A stretch of 11,612 bases of DNA from Roseburia sp. (GCA_017547315.1 JAFYQA010000224.1:1-11612); one strand, 5' to 3'; shown: positions 1 to 6,785, counted from the stretch's first letter. Numbers and translations are program-made. Notes: generated by a model not told the origin, from the sequence alone.

Positions 1-223
1 CATTGTAATAGATGCAAAGGAAGAAGTCATCGTTGAAATAGGAAGCAGAAGAGTGGAATTAGATGAAACAGCACTGGTAAGTTTTGATGGTGATAGTGTT
101 GCCGAATTGAGAGTTGGGGATAGATTTTTAATCAAACAGGCTGAGGCAAAAGTGAAGGTTTGTAAATTAAGCGAAGAAAGCTTTTTGGAGATCTTAAGAA
201 AGAAAATGCAGGCGTATTCGTAA
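1..223 (+). CDS. nadK: NAD kinase, C-terminal fragment (partial at the left edge)
   Basis: The open frame starting at base 2 runs from the window edge to a TAA at 221-223 and gives 73 residues. They include VSFDGD-like (ALVSFDGD), a GD turn (RVGDRFLI) and a C-terminal FLEILRKKM segment, which is how the beta-rich C-terminal domain of bacterial NAD kinases (PpnK/NadK) ends. The enzyme phosphorylates NAD to NADP in the cytosol. The catalytic GGDGT motif would lie upstream, outside the window. The next gene, argR, starts 47 bp downstream on the same strand, the usual clostridial order nadK-argR-recN, so co-transcription is likely. The assignment rests on a short tail plus synteny and is good but not absolute. 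Confidence 0.82.
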   Translation, partial: IVIDAKEEVIVEIGSRRVELDETALVSFDGDSVAELRVGDRFLIKQAEAKVKVCKLSEESFLEILRKKMQAYS

Positions 224-259
224 TCTGAGGAAGGTGCGAGTAGTGCTAGATTGTGGAAT

Positions 260-263
260 GGAG
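260..263 (+). promoter_or_regulatory. Ribosome binding site that decides the argR start
   Basis: GGAG at 260-263 lies 7 nt before ATG 271. A longer in-frame start, GTG at 253, has no purine-rich site at a proper distance and would add six residues not expected for ArgR, so 271 is preferred. Confidence 0.7.
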
Positions 264-270
264 CGAGAGG

Positions 271-720
271 ATGAAAACAAGACGTCAGACTAAAATATTA
301 GAGCTGATTAAAAAATATGAAATCGAGACACAGGAAGACTTATCTGCGTATTTAGAGCAGGAAGGATATCAGGTGACACAGGCGACCGTTTCGCGCGATA
401 TTAGGGAATTAAAGTTGACAAAGGTGTCGTTAACAAACGGCAGACAAAAATATGTGGCATTGTTAGAGACGAATGAGGATTTGTCGCAAAAATATGAGCG
501 TATTTTCCGTGACGGTTTTATTTCTATGGATATTGCGCAAAATATTTTGGTGGTAAAGACTGTTTCGGGAATGGCGATGGCAGTAGCAGCTGCGTTAGAT
601 GCATTACAGTTACACGAGATAGTAGGGACAATCGCTGGTGATGATACAATTATGTGTGCAGCACGAAGTACTGAGGACGCCATTGCAGTCATTGACAAAT
701 TGCGGAAATTCATAGAGTAA
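271..720 (+). CDS. argR: Arginine repressor ArgR
   Basis: From ATG 271 the product is 149 residues, the normal length for ArgR/AhrC. The N-terminal winged helix has the recognition segment VTQATVSRDIRELKL (about residues 35-49). The C-terminal oligomerisation and arginine-binding domain carries GTIAGDDTI (about 119-127), whose paired aspartates contact L-arginine. Family members form hexamers that bind ARG-box operators when arginine is plentiful, repressing biosynthesis and in some species activating catabolism. The gene sits between nadK and recN, its common place in Clostridia and Bacilli. No arginine genes are in the window, so its targets are probably elsewhere, though an ARG-box-like sequence lies before the clostripain gene at 8944-8954. 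Confidence in the identity is very high. Confidence 0.96.
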   Translation: MKTRRQTKILELIKKYEIETQEDLSAYLEQEGYQVTQATVSRDIRELKLTKVSLTNGRQKYVALLETNEDLSQKYERIFRDGFISMDIAQNILVVKTVSGMAMAVAAALDALQLHEIVGTIAGDDTIMCAARSTEDAIAVIDKLRKFIE

Positions 721-772
721 TAGTAAGTTGGATGTGCAATAAACATACTTCGGGGGAAGTAGAAGGAGATAT

Positions 773-2449
773 ATGTTACAGAATCTGCATGTGAAAAACT
801 TAGCGTTGATTGATGAGACAGAGGTGGATTTTAAAGAGGGACTGAATATTCTTTCCGGTGAAACGGGTGCCGGTAAGTCAATCATTATTGGTTCTATCAA
901 TTTGGCGTTAGGGGAAAAAGTACAGAAGGAAATGCTTCGTGAGAACGGAGAGAATGCATTCGTTGAGTTGGTTTTTTCTGTTGAGAACGAAATACAGAAG
1001 AGGGCATTAGAGGAATTGGATGTCATTCCGGAAGATGATTATGTGATTTTGAGCCGCAAAATAGCAAATGGCAGAGGTGTGGCAAAAATCAATGGAGAAA
1101 GTGTTCCGGCATCTAAAATGCGAGAAGTTGCGGCGATTTTAATTGATATTCACGGACAGCATGAACATCAGTCGCTTTTACATAAGAAAAAACATTTAGA
1201 GATTTTAGATGAGTTTGCGAAAGAGGCTTTAGCTGAGAAAAAAGAAAAATTAAAAGAAGCCTACGCTATTTACAAGGGATTATTAGAAGAGCTAAACCGT
1301 GCTGATGTGGACGAGGAAGAACGTTTAAGAGAGGCTTCTTTTTTGGAATATGAGATAAAAGAGATTTCTGAGGCAAAACTCCAGGATAACGAGGATGAAA
1401 TCATCGAAGAAGAATATAAACGCTACCGTAATGGCAAAAAAATTATGGAAGCTTTACATACAGCATATCAGTATTCCGGTAATGGTGGTGAGAATGCATC
1501 CGATTTTACGACGAGAGCATTGAAAGAATTGCAAGGTGCCTCAGCTTTTGATGAGAAAGTAAGAGAATTAGAAGCACAGATGTTGGAGATTGACAATCTG
1601 TTGAATGATTTTAATCGTGAAATTGCAGACTATATTGATGAGACAGAGTTTGATGATGAGACGTTTTATGAATTAGAGAAGCGTTTGGATGAGATTAATC
1701 ATCTCAAATCAAAATATGGTAGAACGATAGCGGATATATTAGCAGCTTTATCGGAAAAGGAAGCAAGACTTGTAAAATTGCAAGATTATGACGCTTACTT
1801 AGCTACTTTAAAAGGAAAAGTGGCAGAAGCAGAACAAGAACTTAGAAGTATTTCTATGGAGGTGTCTGCAATTCGTCAAGAATACGCAAAAGACTTGGTG
1901 AAAGAAGTGACATCTGCTTTGCAGGAATTGAATTTCTTAGATGTGCGTTTTGAAATGCAGTTTGAAGAACTTTCGAGTTATACAGCAAATGGTCTGGATG
2001 AAGCAGAATTTTTGATTTCGACTAATCCGGGGGAACCAGTAAAGTCGCTTGGTAAAGTAGCTTCCGGTGGTGAATTATCACGTATTATGCTGGCGATTAA
2101 GACTATTTTAGCGGATAATGATGCGATTGAGACATTGATTTTTGATGAGATTGATAGTGGTATTAGTGGAAGAACAGCACAGATGGTATCTGAGAAAATG
2201 AATACCTTAGGATGTAATCATCAGATTATCTGTATTACACATCTTCCGCAGATTGCAGCTATGGCAGATGCACATTATCTGATTGAAAAATCAGTAGAAA
2301 ACAGTACTACGGTCTCTAAGATTCGCCTGTTAAATGATGAAGAACGAGTGGATGAACTTTCACGTATGCTTGGCGGTGTAGAGATTACCGATAAAGTTCG
2401 TGAGAGTGCAAGAGAAATGCGAGAACTTGCATTGCAAAAGAAAGTTTAA
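773..2449 (+). CDS. recN: DNA repair ATPase RecN
   Basis: The product is 558 residues, normal for RecN, an SMC-like ABC ATPase that gathers at DNA double-strand breaks and helps recombinational repair. Visible parts are Walker A GETGAGKS (residues 29-36), a central helical coiled-coil region rich in Glu, Lys and Leu (about 150-390), the ABC signature SGGELS (431-436), Walker B with LIFDEIDSG (about 455-463), and a His-switch region THLPQIAAMADAHY near the end. All ATPase motifs look intact. The start ATG has AAGGAG at 763-768 with a normal spacing. The gene follows argR by 52 bp on the same strand. A strong terminator after it (2505-2545) closes the nadK-argR-recN unit. I see no LexA-type site before it. 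Confidence 0.97.
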   Translation: MLQNLHVKNLALIDETEVDFKEGLNILSGETGAGKSIIIGSINLALGEKVQKEMLRENGENAFVELVFSVENEIQKRALEELDVIPEDDYVILSRKIANGRGVAKINGESVPASKMREVAAILIDIHGQHEHQSLLHKKKHLEILDEFAKEALAEKKEKLKEAYAIYKGLLEELNRADVDEEERLREASFLEYEIKEISEAKLQDNEDEIIEEEYKRYRNGKKIMEALHTAYQYSGNGGENASDFTTRALKELQGASAFDEKVRELEAQMLEIDNLLNDFNREIADYIDETEFDDETFYELEKRLDEINHLKSKYGRTIADILAALSEKEARLVKLQDYDAYLATLKGKVAEAEQELRSISMEVSAIRQEYAKDLVKEVTSALQELNFLDVRFEMQFEELSSYTANGLDEAEFLISTNPGEPVKSLGKVASGGELSRIMLAIKTILADNDAIETLIFDEIDSGISGRTAQMVSEKMNTLGCNHQIICITHLPQIAAMADAHYLIEKSVENSTTVSKIRLLNDEERVDELSRMLGGVEITDKVRESAREMRELALQKKV

Positions 2450-2504
2450 AACCATTATCTGTCAAAGTAAAATTAGGATTGAAAACTGAAAAAAGAATCA
2501 TAAT

Positions 2505-2545
2505 AAAAGAGATAGCATTGTACATATGGTGCTATCTCTTTTTTT
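2505..2545 (+). terminator. Rho-independent terminator between recN and spoIVB
   Basis: A 13-bp perfect stem, AAAAGAGATAGCA (2505-2517) with TGCTATCTCTTTT (2530-2542), has a 12-nt loop and runs into seven T residues (2539-2545). It ends the recN transcript and implies a separate promoter for spoIVB. It also argues against the upstream TTG start at 2479, because that reading frame would run through the hairpin. Confidence 0.88.
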
Positions 2546-2592
2546 CGCGAATAAGCAGAGAGCTTAATGTAGAGATAGGTTATGGAGGAGTT

Positions 2593-3816
2593 ATGGTGAG
2601 AGCAGAGTTTTTTAAATGGCTTGCAGGTGTTGGTCTTTGGGCATTATTACTTTTTTCAGTGAAGACATTTTGGGATGCATTGCCGGATCATATTTATGTG
2701 AAAGTTGGAGATACAGTGTCTTATGATTTTCAGGTGCCAGTAACTGTCACTGTAAAAGAGGAGGAAACCGAGACTGTTTTTGTAGAAGGGCGTGCGAAGA
2801 CGGTAGAAAATATAGAACCTTCTTATTATGTGACCTGCAAGCTCTTCGGCATATTACCGGTAAAGGAAATCGCAGTATCTGTAGTAGAGGGAGAAGCGGT
2901 TTTTGTGGGTGGTATGCCGGTAGGAATTTATGCGAAAACCAAAGGGATTTTAGTAATCGGAATGGGAGAGGTGACAGATTCTTCGGGAACGAAAAAAAGT
3001 CCGGCTAAAAATATGATTAAGGTGGGAGATTATATTGTTAGTGTCAATGGAGAGACCGTGAAAGAAAAGGAAGATTTGGTAAAGTTAGTTCATGAAAATG
3101 GAGAGAAGACGGAAGTGATAGGCTTATTCCGGGATGAGAAGTTTATGGAAGTTGGCGTGGACGCGGTACTTTCCGAACAGAATCGTTATATGCTGGGTGT
3201 CTGGGTAAGGGATGATATGGCAGGAATAGGAACACTTACGTTTTATCGAAGTGACCAAAGTTTTGGTGCACTTGGTCATCCGATTAATGATGGTGATACG
3301 GGAGAGATGCTTTTAATGGAAGAAGGAAAGCTTTACGAAACGGATATTATTGGAATTAAGCGTGGCGAAAACGGAAACCCAGGAGAACTATCCGGTGTGA
3401 TATCGTATGGAAAGGATAGCTATCTGGGTGAAATTGATACGAATTCTGAAATCGGAATCTATGGAACACTTGATGGGAATTTGAAAAAACTTGAGGTTGG
3501 AACTTACTGTGAGATAGGATACAAACAGGAGATTGAAATGGGACCAGCGGTAATTCTATCGGCTGTATCAGGGGAGTTGGACGAATATGATGTCGTTATC
3601 GAGGGTGTGAACTTTAGTAGCATGGAGAGTAATAAAGGGATTATTTTGCATGTGACGGATAAGGAACTTTTGGAATTAACTGGTGGCATTGTGCAGGGGA
3701 TGTCGGGCTCGCCCATTCTCCAAAATGGGCGAATTGTGGGTGCTGTAACACATGTTTTAGTCAATGACCCAACTAGGGGGTATGGAATTTTTATAGAGAA
3801 TATGCTGGAGCATTGA
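2593..3816 (+). CDS. spoIVB: SpoIVB sporulation serine protease (family S55)
   Basis: ATG 2593 follows GGAGGAG (2584-2590) and gives 407 residues; the frame can be extended to TTG 2479 but only through the terminator. In Bacillus subtilis SpoIVB is made in the forespore, is secreted into the space between the two membranes and cleaves SpoIVFA, releasing SpoIVFB to activate sigma-K. Visible parts are an N-terminal signal-anchor helix (about residues 8-22), a PDZ-like segment (about 115-180, including MIKVGDYIVSVNGE), the catalytic-type histidine in GALGHPIND (His229), and the catalytic-type serine in GGIVQGMSGSPI (Ser371). The C-terminus is complete and ends in ENMLEH. A second, diverged copy of its last 39 codons lies at 6986-7107. 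The usual downstream neighbour spo0A is absent here. I found no convincing sigma-F or sigma-G promoter in the short space after the terminator. Confidence 0.95.
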   Translation: MVRAEFFKWLAGVGLWALLLFSVKTFWDALPDHIYVKVGDTVSYDFQVPVTVTVKEEETETVFVEGRAKTVENIEPSYYVTCKLFGILPVKEIAVSVVEGEAVFVGGMPVGIYAKTKGILVIGMGEVTDSSGTKKSPAKNMIKVGDYIVSVNGETVKEKEDLVKLVHENGEKTEVIGLFRDEKFMEVGVDAVLSEQNRYMLGVWVRDDMAGIGTLTFYRSDQSFGALGHPINDGDTGEMLLMEEGKLYETDIIGIKRGENGNPGELSGVISYGKDSYLGEIDTNSEIGIYGTLDGNLKKLEVGTYCEIGYKQEIEMGPAVILSAVSGELDEYDVVIEGVNFSSMESNKGIILHVTDKELLELTGGIVQGMSGSPILQNGRIVGAVTHVLVNDPTRGYGIFIENMLEH

Positions 3817-3944
3817 GTCCAAGCTGGACAGGAGTAAAATGAGGCGATACAAGCTTGCTTGTATGAGCCTCATTTTTGCGAGTGGACAATTTGGCGATAG
3901 CCAGGCACTGAGGAAAAGCGAAGCTTTTTCGAAGTGGCTTGGAC
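3817..3944. repeat. Structured intergenic spacer bounded by an 8-bp inverted repeat
   Basis: GTCCAAGC (3817-3824) begins directly after the spoIVB stop and its reverse complement GCTTGGAC lies at 3937-3944. Inside are a small hairpin GTCCA/TGGAC (3817-3829), the spoIVB terminator, a short GGC/GCC fold near 3894-3903, and AAAAGC-GAA-GCTTTT (3914-3928) followed by a T. It looks like a folded, possibly REP-like intergenic unit. No second copy is in the window, so this is tentative. Confidence 0.35.
3836..3877 (+). terminator. Terminator of spoIVB
   Basis: AAAATGAGGC (3836-3845) pairs with GCCTCATTTT (3867-3876), and inside it ATACAAGC (3847-3854) pairs with GCTTGTAT (3857-3864). The two stems form one long hairpin with a small internal mismatch, and the 3' arm ends in a run of five T residues. 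It lies 20 bp after the spoIVB stop. The near-symmetrical A and T ends mean it could work in both directions. Confidence 0.85.
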
Positions 3945-4006
3945 AGAAAGATTAAGAAAAATAGGGACGAGTTATGTTGGGAGCAACAAAAATTCGCCCA
4001 TTTTAT

Positions 4007-4013
4007 GGAGGAG
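4007..4013 (+). promoter_or_regulatory. Ribosome binding site that decides the start of the Phd-like gene
   Basis: GGAGGAG at 4007-4013 precedes ATG 4018 by 4 nt (6 nt counted from GGAGG). An open extension of the frame up to ATG 3934 starts inside the structured spacer and has no site of its own, so 4018 is preferred. Confidence 0.7.
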
Positions 4014-4017
4014 AAAA

Positions 4018-4413
4018 ATGAATAAATTTATACCATTATCAAGTTTAAAGGATACAATAGGAATTGTTGAATTATGTAAAAAGGCAGGTGAGCCTGTAGT
4101 GGTAAACAGAAATGGAGAACTTAAGTTAGTTATTATGACAAAGGATATTTTCAATGAATATTTTCGGATTAGAAAAGCGAACGGAGAATTAGATATTGAG
4201 AAGGAGTATTTTGGAATAAAAAATCAGAATTATGAATTAGAGGCAATCACGATTCAAAAACTAAAAAATCCGGCAGAGATTGTTAGAATATGTGAAAGCA
4301 TTGATATGCCGTTTCCTATTATTAGAAATGGTTATGATGAATTGTATGTAATGAGTTATAAGGAGTATTTGAGAAGAAAAGCAGTTATAATGTTTGTGAA
4401 AAAAACTTTTTGA
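4018..4413 (+). CDS. Protein with two tandem Phd/YefM-like antitoxin domains
   Basis: From ATG 4018 the product is 131 residues. Residues about 4-48 (IPLSSLKD through IFNEYF) look like the DNA-binding half of a Phd/YefM antitoxin: the SLKD helix, then PVVVNRNGELKLVIM and a following helix. Residues about 79-123 (ITIQKLKN through EYLRRK) align to the first copy without a gap over 45 positions, with 12 identities including LK, IV, C, P, RNG, L and M, so this is an internal duplication. Phd antitoxins dimerise, bind operators and mask a toxin with a disordered tail; here the second domain and a basic end replace that tail. A Fic-family gene follows 156 bp downstream; Doc, the partner of Phd, is also Fic-fold. 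Whether this protein neutralises that Fic, or is only a regulator, is inference. Confidence 0.7.
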   Translation: MNKFIPLSSLKDTIGIVELCKKAGEPVVVNRNGELKLVIMTKDIFNEYFRIRKANGELDIEKEYFGIKNQNYELEAITIQKLKNPAEIVRICESIDMPFPIIRNGYDELYVMSYKEYLRRKAVIMFVKKTF

Positions 4414-4502
4414 AACAAAACACAGAAACAAGCAATCTTATTTCAAAAATATGGTGACTTTTTGAAATAAGAGAGTTATAATAAGTGTAGTTATTTCAAA
4501 AA
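4407..4502. promoter_or_regulatory. Putative operator of four alternating 12-bp half-sites around the fic promoter
   Basis: The half-site TTTTTGAAAYAA occurs at 4407-4418 (forward, over the stop codon of the Phd-like gene), 4438-4449 (reversed), 4459-4470 (forward) and 4491-4502 (reversed). The middle pair is a perfect 13-bp inverted repeat, 4437-4449 with 4459-4471, with a 9-bp spacer. Starts are 31, 21 and 32 bp apart, close to 3, 2 and 3 helical turns, so all four would face the same side of the DNA. The -35 and -10 of the fic promoter lie between the second and fourth sites, so binding should repress. The binder could be the Phd-like protein or the Fic winged helix. Confidence 0.6.
4454..4482 (+). 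promoter_or_regulatory. Sigma-A-type promoter of fic
   Basis: The -10 is TATAAT at 4477-4482, a full consensus match. With a 17-bp spacer the -35 is GTGACT (4454-4459), 4 of 6 to TTGACA. The start of transcription should fall near 4489, right before the last operator half-site. This gives fic a transcript of its own, separate from the Phd-like gene. Confidence 0.6.
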
Positions 4503-4518
4503 AGAGGTGAAAAATTCT

Positions 4519-4556
4519 CTGCCTGCATAATCAGGCAGGCATTTTACTTCGTAAAA
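4519..4556 (+). promoter_or_regulatory. Two leader hairpins before the fic ribosome binding site
   Basis: TGCCTG (4520-4525) pairs with CAGGCA (4532-4537) and the stem can extend by one or two bases; an ATTTTACTT stretch follows. TTTTAC (4542-4547) pairs with GTAAAA (4551-4556) with a TTC loop, ending one base before the AAGGAG site (4558-4563). The first could be a weak attenuator and the second could affect access to the ribosome binding site. The function is inferred only. Confidence 0.4.
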
Positions 4557-4569
4557 CAAGGAGAATTAT

Positions 4570-5709
4570 ATGAATCGGGCAGGAATATACGTTGACAATT
4601 TAACAGGAGAGGCTACTTATCAATCTTTTAAACCAAATCCATTACCACCTATGCCGGAAATTGAAATGGATGAGGAGATTGTAAAACTTTTAGTAGATGC
4701 CAATAAACAACTTGTAAAACTTGATACTGCATCACAGTTAATTTCTAATGCGGATTTGTTTATATCAATGTATGTTAGAAAAGAAGCATTGATTTCTTCT
4801 CAAATAGAAGGAACTCAGTGTACTCTTGACGATGTATTAGATCCAGAAGTGGAAGCTAATGCAAATCTTGATGTTTCTGATGTTATTAATTATGTTAAAG
4901 CAACACAGTATGCATTAAAACGTCTGGAAAGATTACCTTTATGTTGCAGATTAATAAGAGAAATACATGAAGTATTAATGGAAAATGTTCGTGGACAGGA
5001 TAAGACTCCGGGAGAGTTTAGACATTCTCAAAATTGGATTGGGCCTGCCAACTGTTCGTTAAAAGATGCCAGATATATTCCGCCTAATGTAGAGGACATG
5101 CAAGATGCCATGTCTGATTTGGAAAAGTATATTAATGAAAATGTGAATTATGATCCATTGATTCGAGTAGCACTGATTCATTATCAGTTTGAAACAATAC
5201 ACCCGTTTTTAGATGGAAATGGAAGAATCGGAAGATTGCTGATATTACTCTATCTGATGGAACAGGGATTGCTTACTAAACCGGTCATTTATATATCCTA
5301 TTTCTTGAAAAAAAACCAGGTAGAATACTATGATCGAATTAGTGAAGTTAGAAGAAGTGGAAACTTTGAACAATGGATAAGATTCTTTTTGGAAGCAGTG
5401 AGTAAAGCGGCATCTGATTCATTGGAAGCAATTCGTCAGCTTTCTGCATTGCATGATACTAATATAGAAAAACTTCCGAAGACAACTCGAAGCAAAGATA
5501 ATTTACGAGCAGTTTTTGATTATATTGAACAGTATCCGATTATTGATATTAAGAGAACTGCAAAGGAATTAGATATTAGTTATAATACAGCAGCTACGGC
5601 TGTGAAGAAGCTTGTGGAAATTGGTATTTTGCAGGAAACAACCAATGCGGCGAGAAATAGAGTGTTTGCGTATGAGGAGTATTTGGGGATACTGAGGAAG
5701 GATACGTAA
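4570..5709 (+). CDS. Class II Fic family protein (AMP-transferase) with C-terminal winged helix
   Basis: The product is 379 residues, close to the length of class II Fic proteins such as Shewanella SoFic. An N-terminal Fic_N domain (about 15-100) holds the inhibitory helix motif S-x-x-x-E-G (SSQIEG, 76-81), whose Glu80 is expected to block productive ATP binding. The Fic core carries the full active motif HPFLDGNGRIGR (211-222), with catalytic His211. Residues about 310-375 form a winged helix (RTAKELDISYNTAATAVKKL, then a wing). The family moves AMP from ATP to hydroxyl side chains of target proteins; targets here are unknown. AAGGAG (4558-4563) sets the start. It follows a Phd-like gene and precedes a nucleotidyltransferase-nuclease fusion, and its promoter is flanked by operator-like half-sites, which suggests autoregulation. 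The block is richer in A and T than recN or the protease gene. Confidence 0.92.
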   Translation: MNRAGIYVDNLTGEATYQSFKPNPLPPMPEIEMDEEIVKLLVDANKQLVKLDTASQLISNADLFISMYVRKEALISSQIEGTQCTLDDVLDPEVEANANLDVSDVINYVKATQYALKRLERLPLCCRLIREIHEVLMENVRGQDKTPGEFRHSQNWIGPANCSLKDARYIPPNVEDMQDAMSDLEKYINENVNYDPLIRVALIHYQFETIHPFLDGNGRIGRLLILLYLMEQGLLTKPVIYISYFLKKNQVEYYDRISEVRRSGNFEQWIRFFLEAVSKAASDSLEAIRQLSALHDTNIEKLPKTTRSKDNLRAVFDYIEQYPIIDIKRTAKELDISYNTAATAVKKLVEIGILQETTNAARNRVFAYEEYLGILRKDT

Positions 5710-5723
5710 GAAAAAATGTGGTG

Positions 5724-5729
5724 TATAAT
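5724..5729 (+). promoter_or_regulatory. Possible -10 element before the nucleotidyltransferase-nuclease gene
   Basis: A consensus TATAAT lies 48 bp before the gene, but no good -35 sits 16-18 bp upstream (GATACG at 5701-5706). It may be a weak internal promoter or a chance match in AT-rich DNA. Confidence 0.25.
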
Positions 5730-5777
5730 GCTTGAATTATAAAGATAAAACAGGAAAAGGCGATAGGAGGTTATTTT

Positions 5778-6785
5778 ATGACAAAGAGTAATACAAAATT
5801 TTTGGCTTGGGATTTACAAGAGATTGTTTCGACAATTGTTGGGCATCATCCTAATATATCAAAAGTGTATTTGTTTGGTTCGCGTTCATATAAAACGCAT
5901 AGTTATAGGTCAGATATTGACATTTTAGTAATAACGGATAATATTCCTATTCCGGATGTTGAAGTGAATTCTTGGTTGCATGAAGAATATCCGCCAGTGG
6001 ATTTGTTTTGTTCGTACGATTCACAAGTTGCAAAGTCAGTGATAAATGGAAGTCTTATTCAATATATTCCAGGAAATAAGTGGGGATATAACAATTTAGC
6101 TGAACAATTAGATGCAAAGTTATTGTGGGAACGACAAAAAGGATTTGCAACTGATTTTTCAGATTGGATACAACAAACACTAAATGGAATAAATTATCAA
6201 ATGAGTATTATTCCTTCATATCCCATTCCTGACTTTGTAGAAACGGTAAATGCAGCTTTGCAATCATTGGAGGCTTCAGGAATTAAAACTTATTATGCAG
6301 GAAGTACATGGATAGAAATTAGCAATGAAATAATAAATTTAATTAAGAGAGGGATAAGAAAACCTATAAAATATCAGAAACGAGCAAGATGTTTTTCTTA
6401 TGATAGTATAAAAATCGAAAATGAATATGATTTTCAAAATATGATTCAGTTTATACTTCGACCTATTTTTCCTGATATTGAATCTGAACCCTTTATAATA
6501 AAAATAGATGGAAATGAAAAAAAGGCGGACTTTGCGATAAATGGAAATAAAATTGTGATAGAAGCTAAGTGGGTAGATGATACAAATAAAAAAGACAGTG
6601 TTCTAAAAACAATTAGTGGTCTTTCTGATTTTTATATTCAAAATCCTAATATATGTAGTCTTATTTTTCTTGTATTATATAAGAAAGATGTTTCTCTTGA
6701 TAAGGATGCTCTTGAGAAAATGTTTTCATACGAAAAAAGCACACCACCCATTTTTGTTCGATTTATAGAAAGTGACTATGTTTAA
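5778..6785 (+). CDS. Nucleotidyltransferase fused to a DpnII/MboI-like PD-(D/E)xK nuclease domain
   Basis: AGGAGG (5765-5770) lies 7 nt before the ATG; the product is 335 residues. The N-terminal part (about 20-100) is a DNA polymerase beta-type nucleotidyltransferase of the MNT kind: LFGSRSY (GS at 34-35), SDIDIL (Asp46, Asp48) and a third acidic site in PVDLF (Asp75). The middle (about 105-205) is helical and unassigned. The C-terminal part (about 210-330) reads like the REase_DpnII-MboI fold: EYDFQNMIQFILRPIF, then KADFAI (Asp251) and VIEAKW (Glu262, Lys264), the D-Ex-K core, then a strand SLIFLVLY. All expected catalytic residues are present. The fusion suggests a defence nuclease or toxin controlled by, or acting with, nucleotide transfer; the role is inference. 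It follows fic by 68 bp with no terminator between, so co-transcription is possible. The codon use is strikingly AT-rich. Confidence 0.8.
   Translation: MTKSNTKFLAWDLQEIVSTIVGHHPNISKVYLFGSRSYKTHSYRSDIDILVITDNIPIPDVEVNSWLHEEYPPVDLFCSYDSQVAKSVINGSLIQYIPGNKWGYNNLAEQLDAKLLWERQKGFATDFSDWIQQTLNGINYQMSIIPSYPIPDFVETVNAALQSLEASGIKTYYAGSTWIEISNEIINLIKRGIRKPIKYQKRARCFSYDSIKIENEYDFQNMIQFILRPIFPDIESEPFIIKIDGNEKKADFAINGNKIVIEAKWVDDTNKKDSVLKTISGLSDFYIQNPNICSLIFLVLYKKDVSLDKDALEKMFSYEKSTPPIFVRFIESDYV

Noticed and set aside
369..1026. Overlapping - strand open frames opposite argR and recN
   Set aside because: Both lie opposite well-conserved genes and their translations look like shadow sequence rich in Ser, Thr and Cys.
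2546..2583. Sigma-G promoter of spoIVB
   Set aside because: A GAATA at 2549-2553 resembles a -35, but no matching -10 lies at the proper distance.
2479..2592. Upstream TTG start of spoIVB
   Set aside because: The added 38 codons run through a strong terminator hairpin, and ATG 2593 has a clear ribosome binding site.
3934..4017. N-terminal extension of the Phd-like gene to ATG 3934
   Set aside because: It starts inside the structured spacer, has no ribosome binding site, and the added residues do not look like a domain. ATG 4018 has GGAGGAG in front of it.
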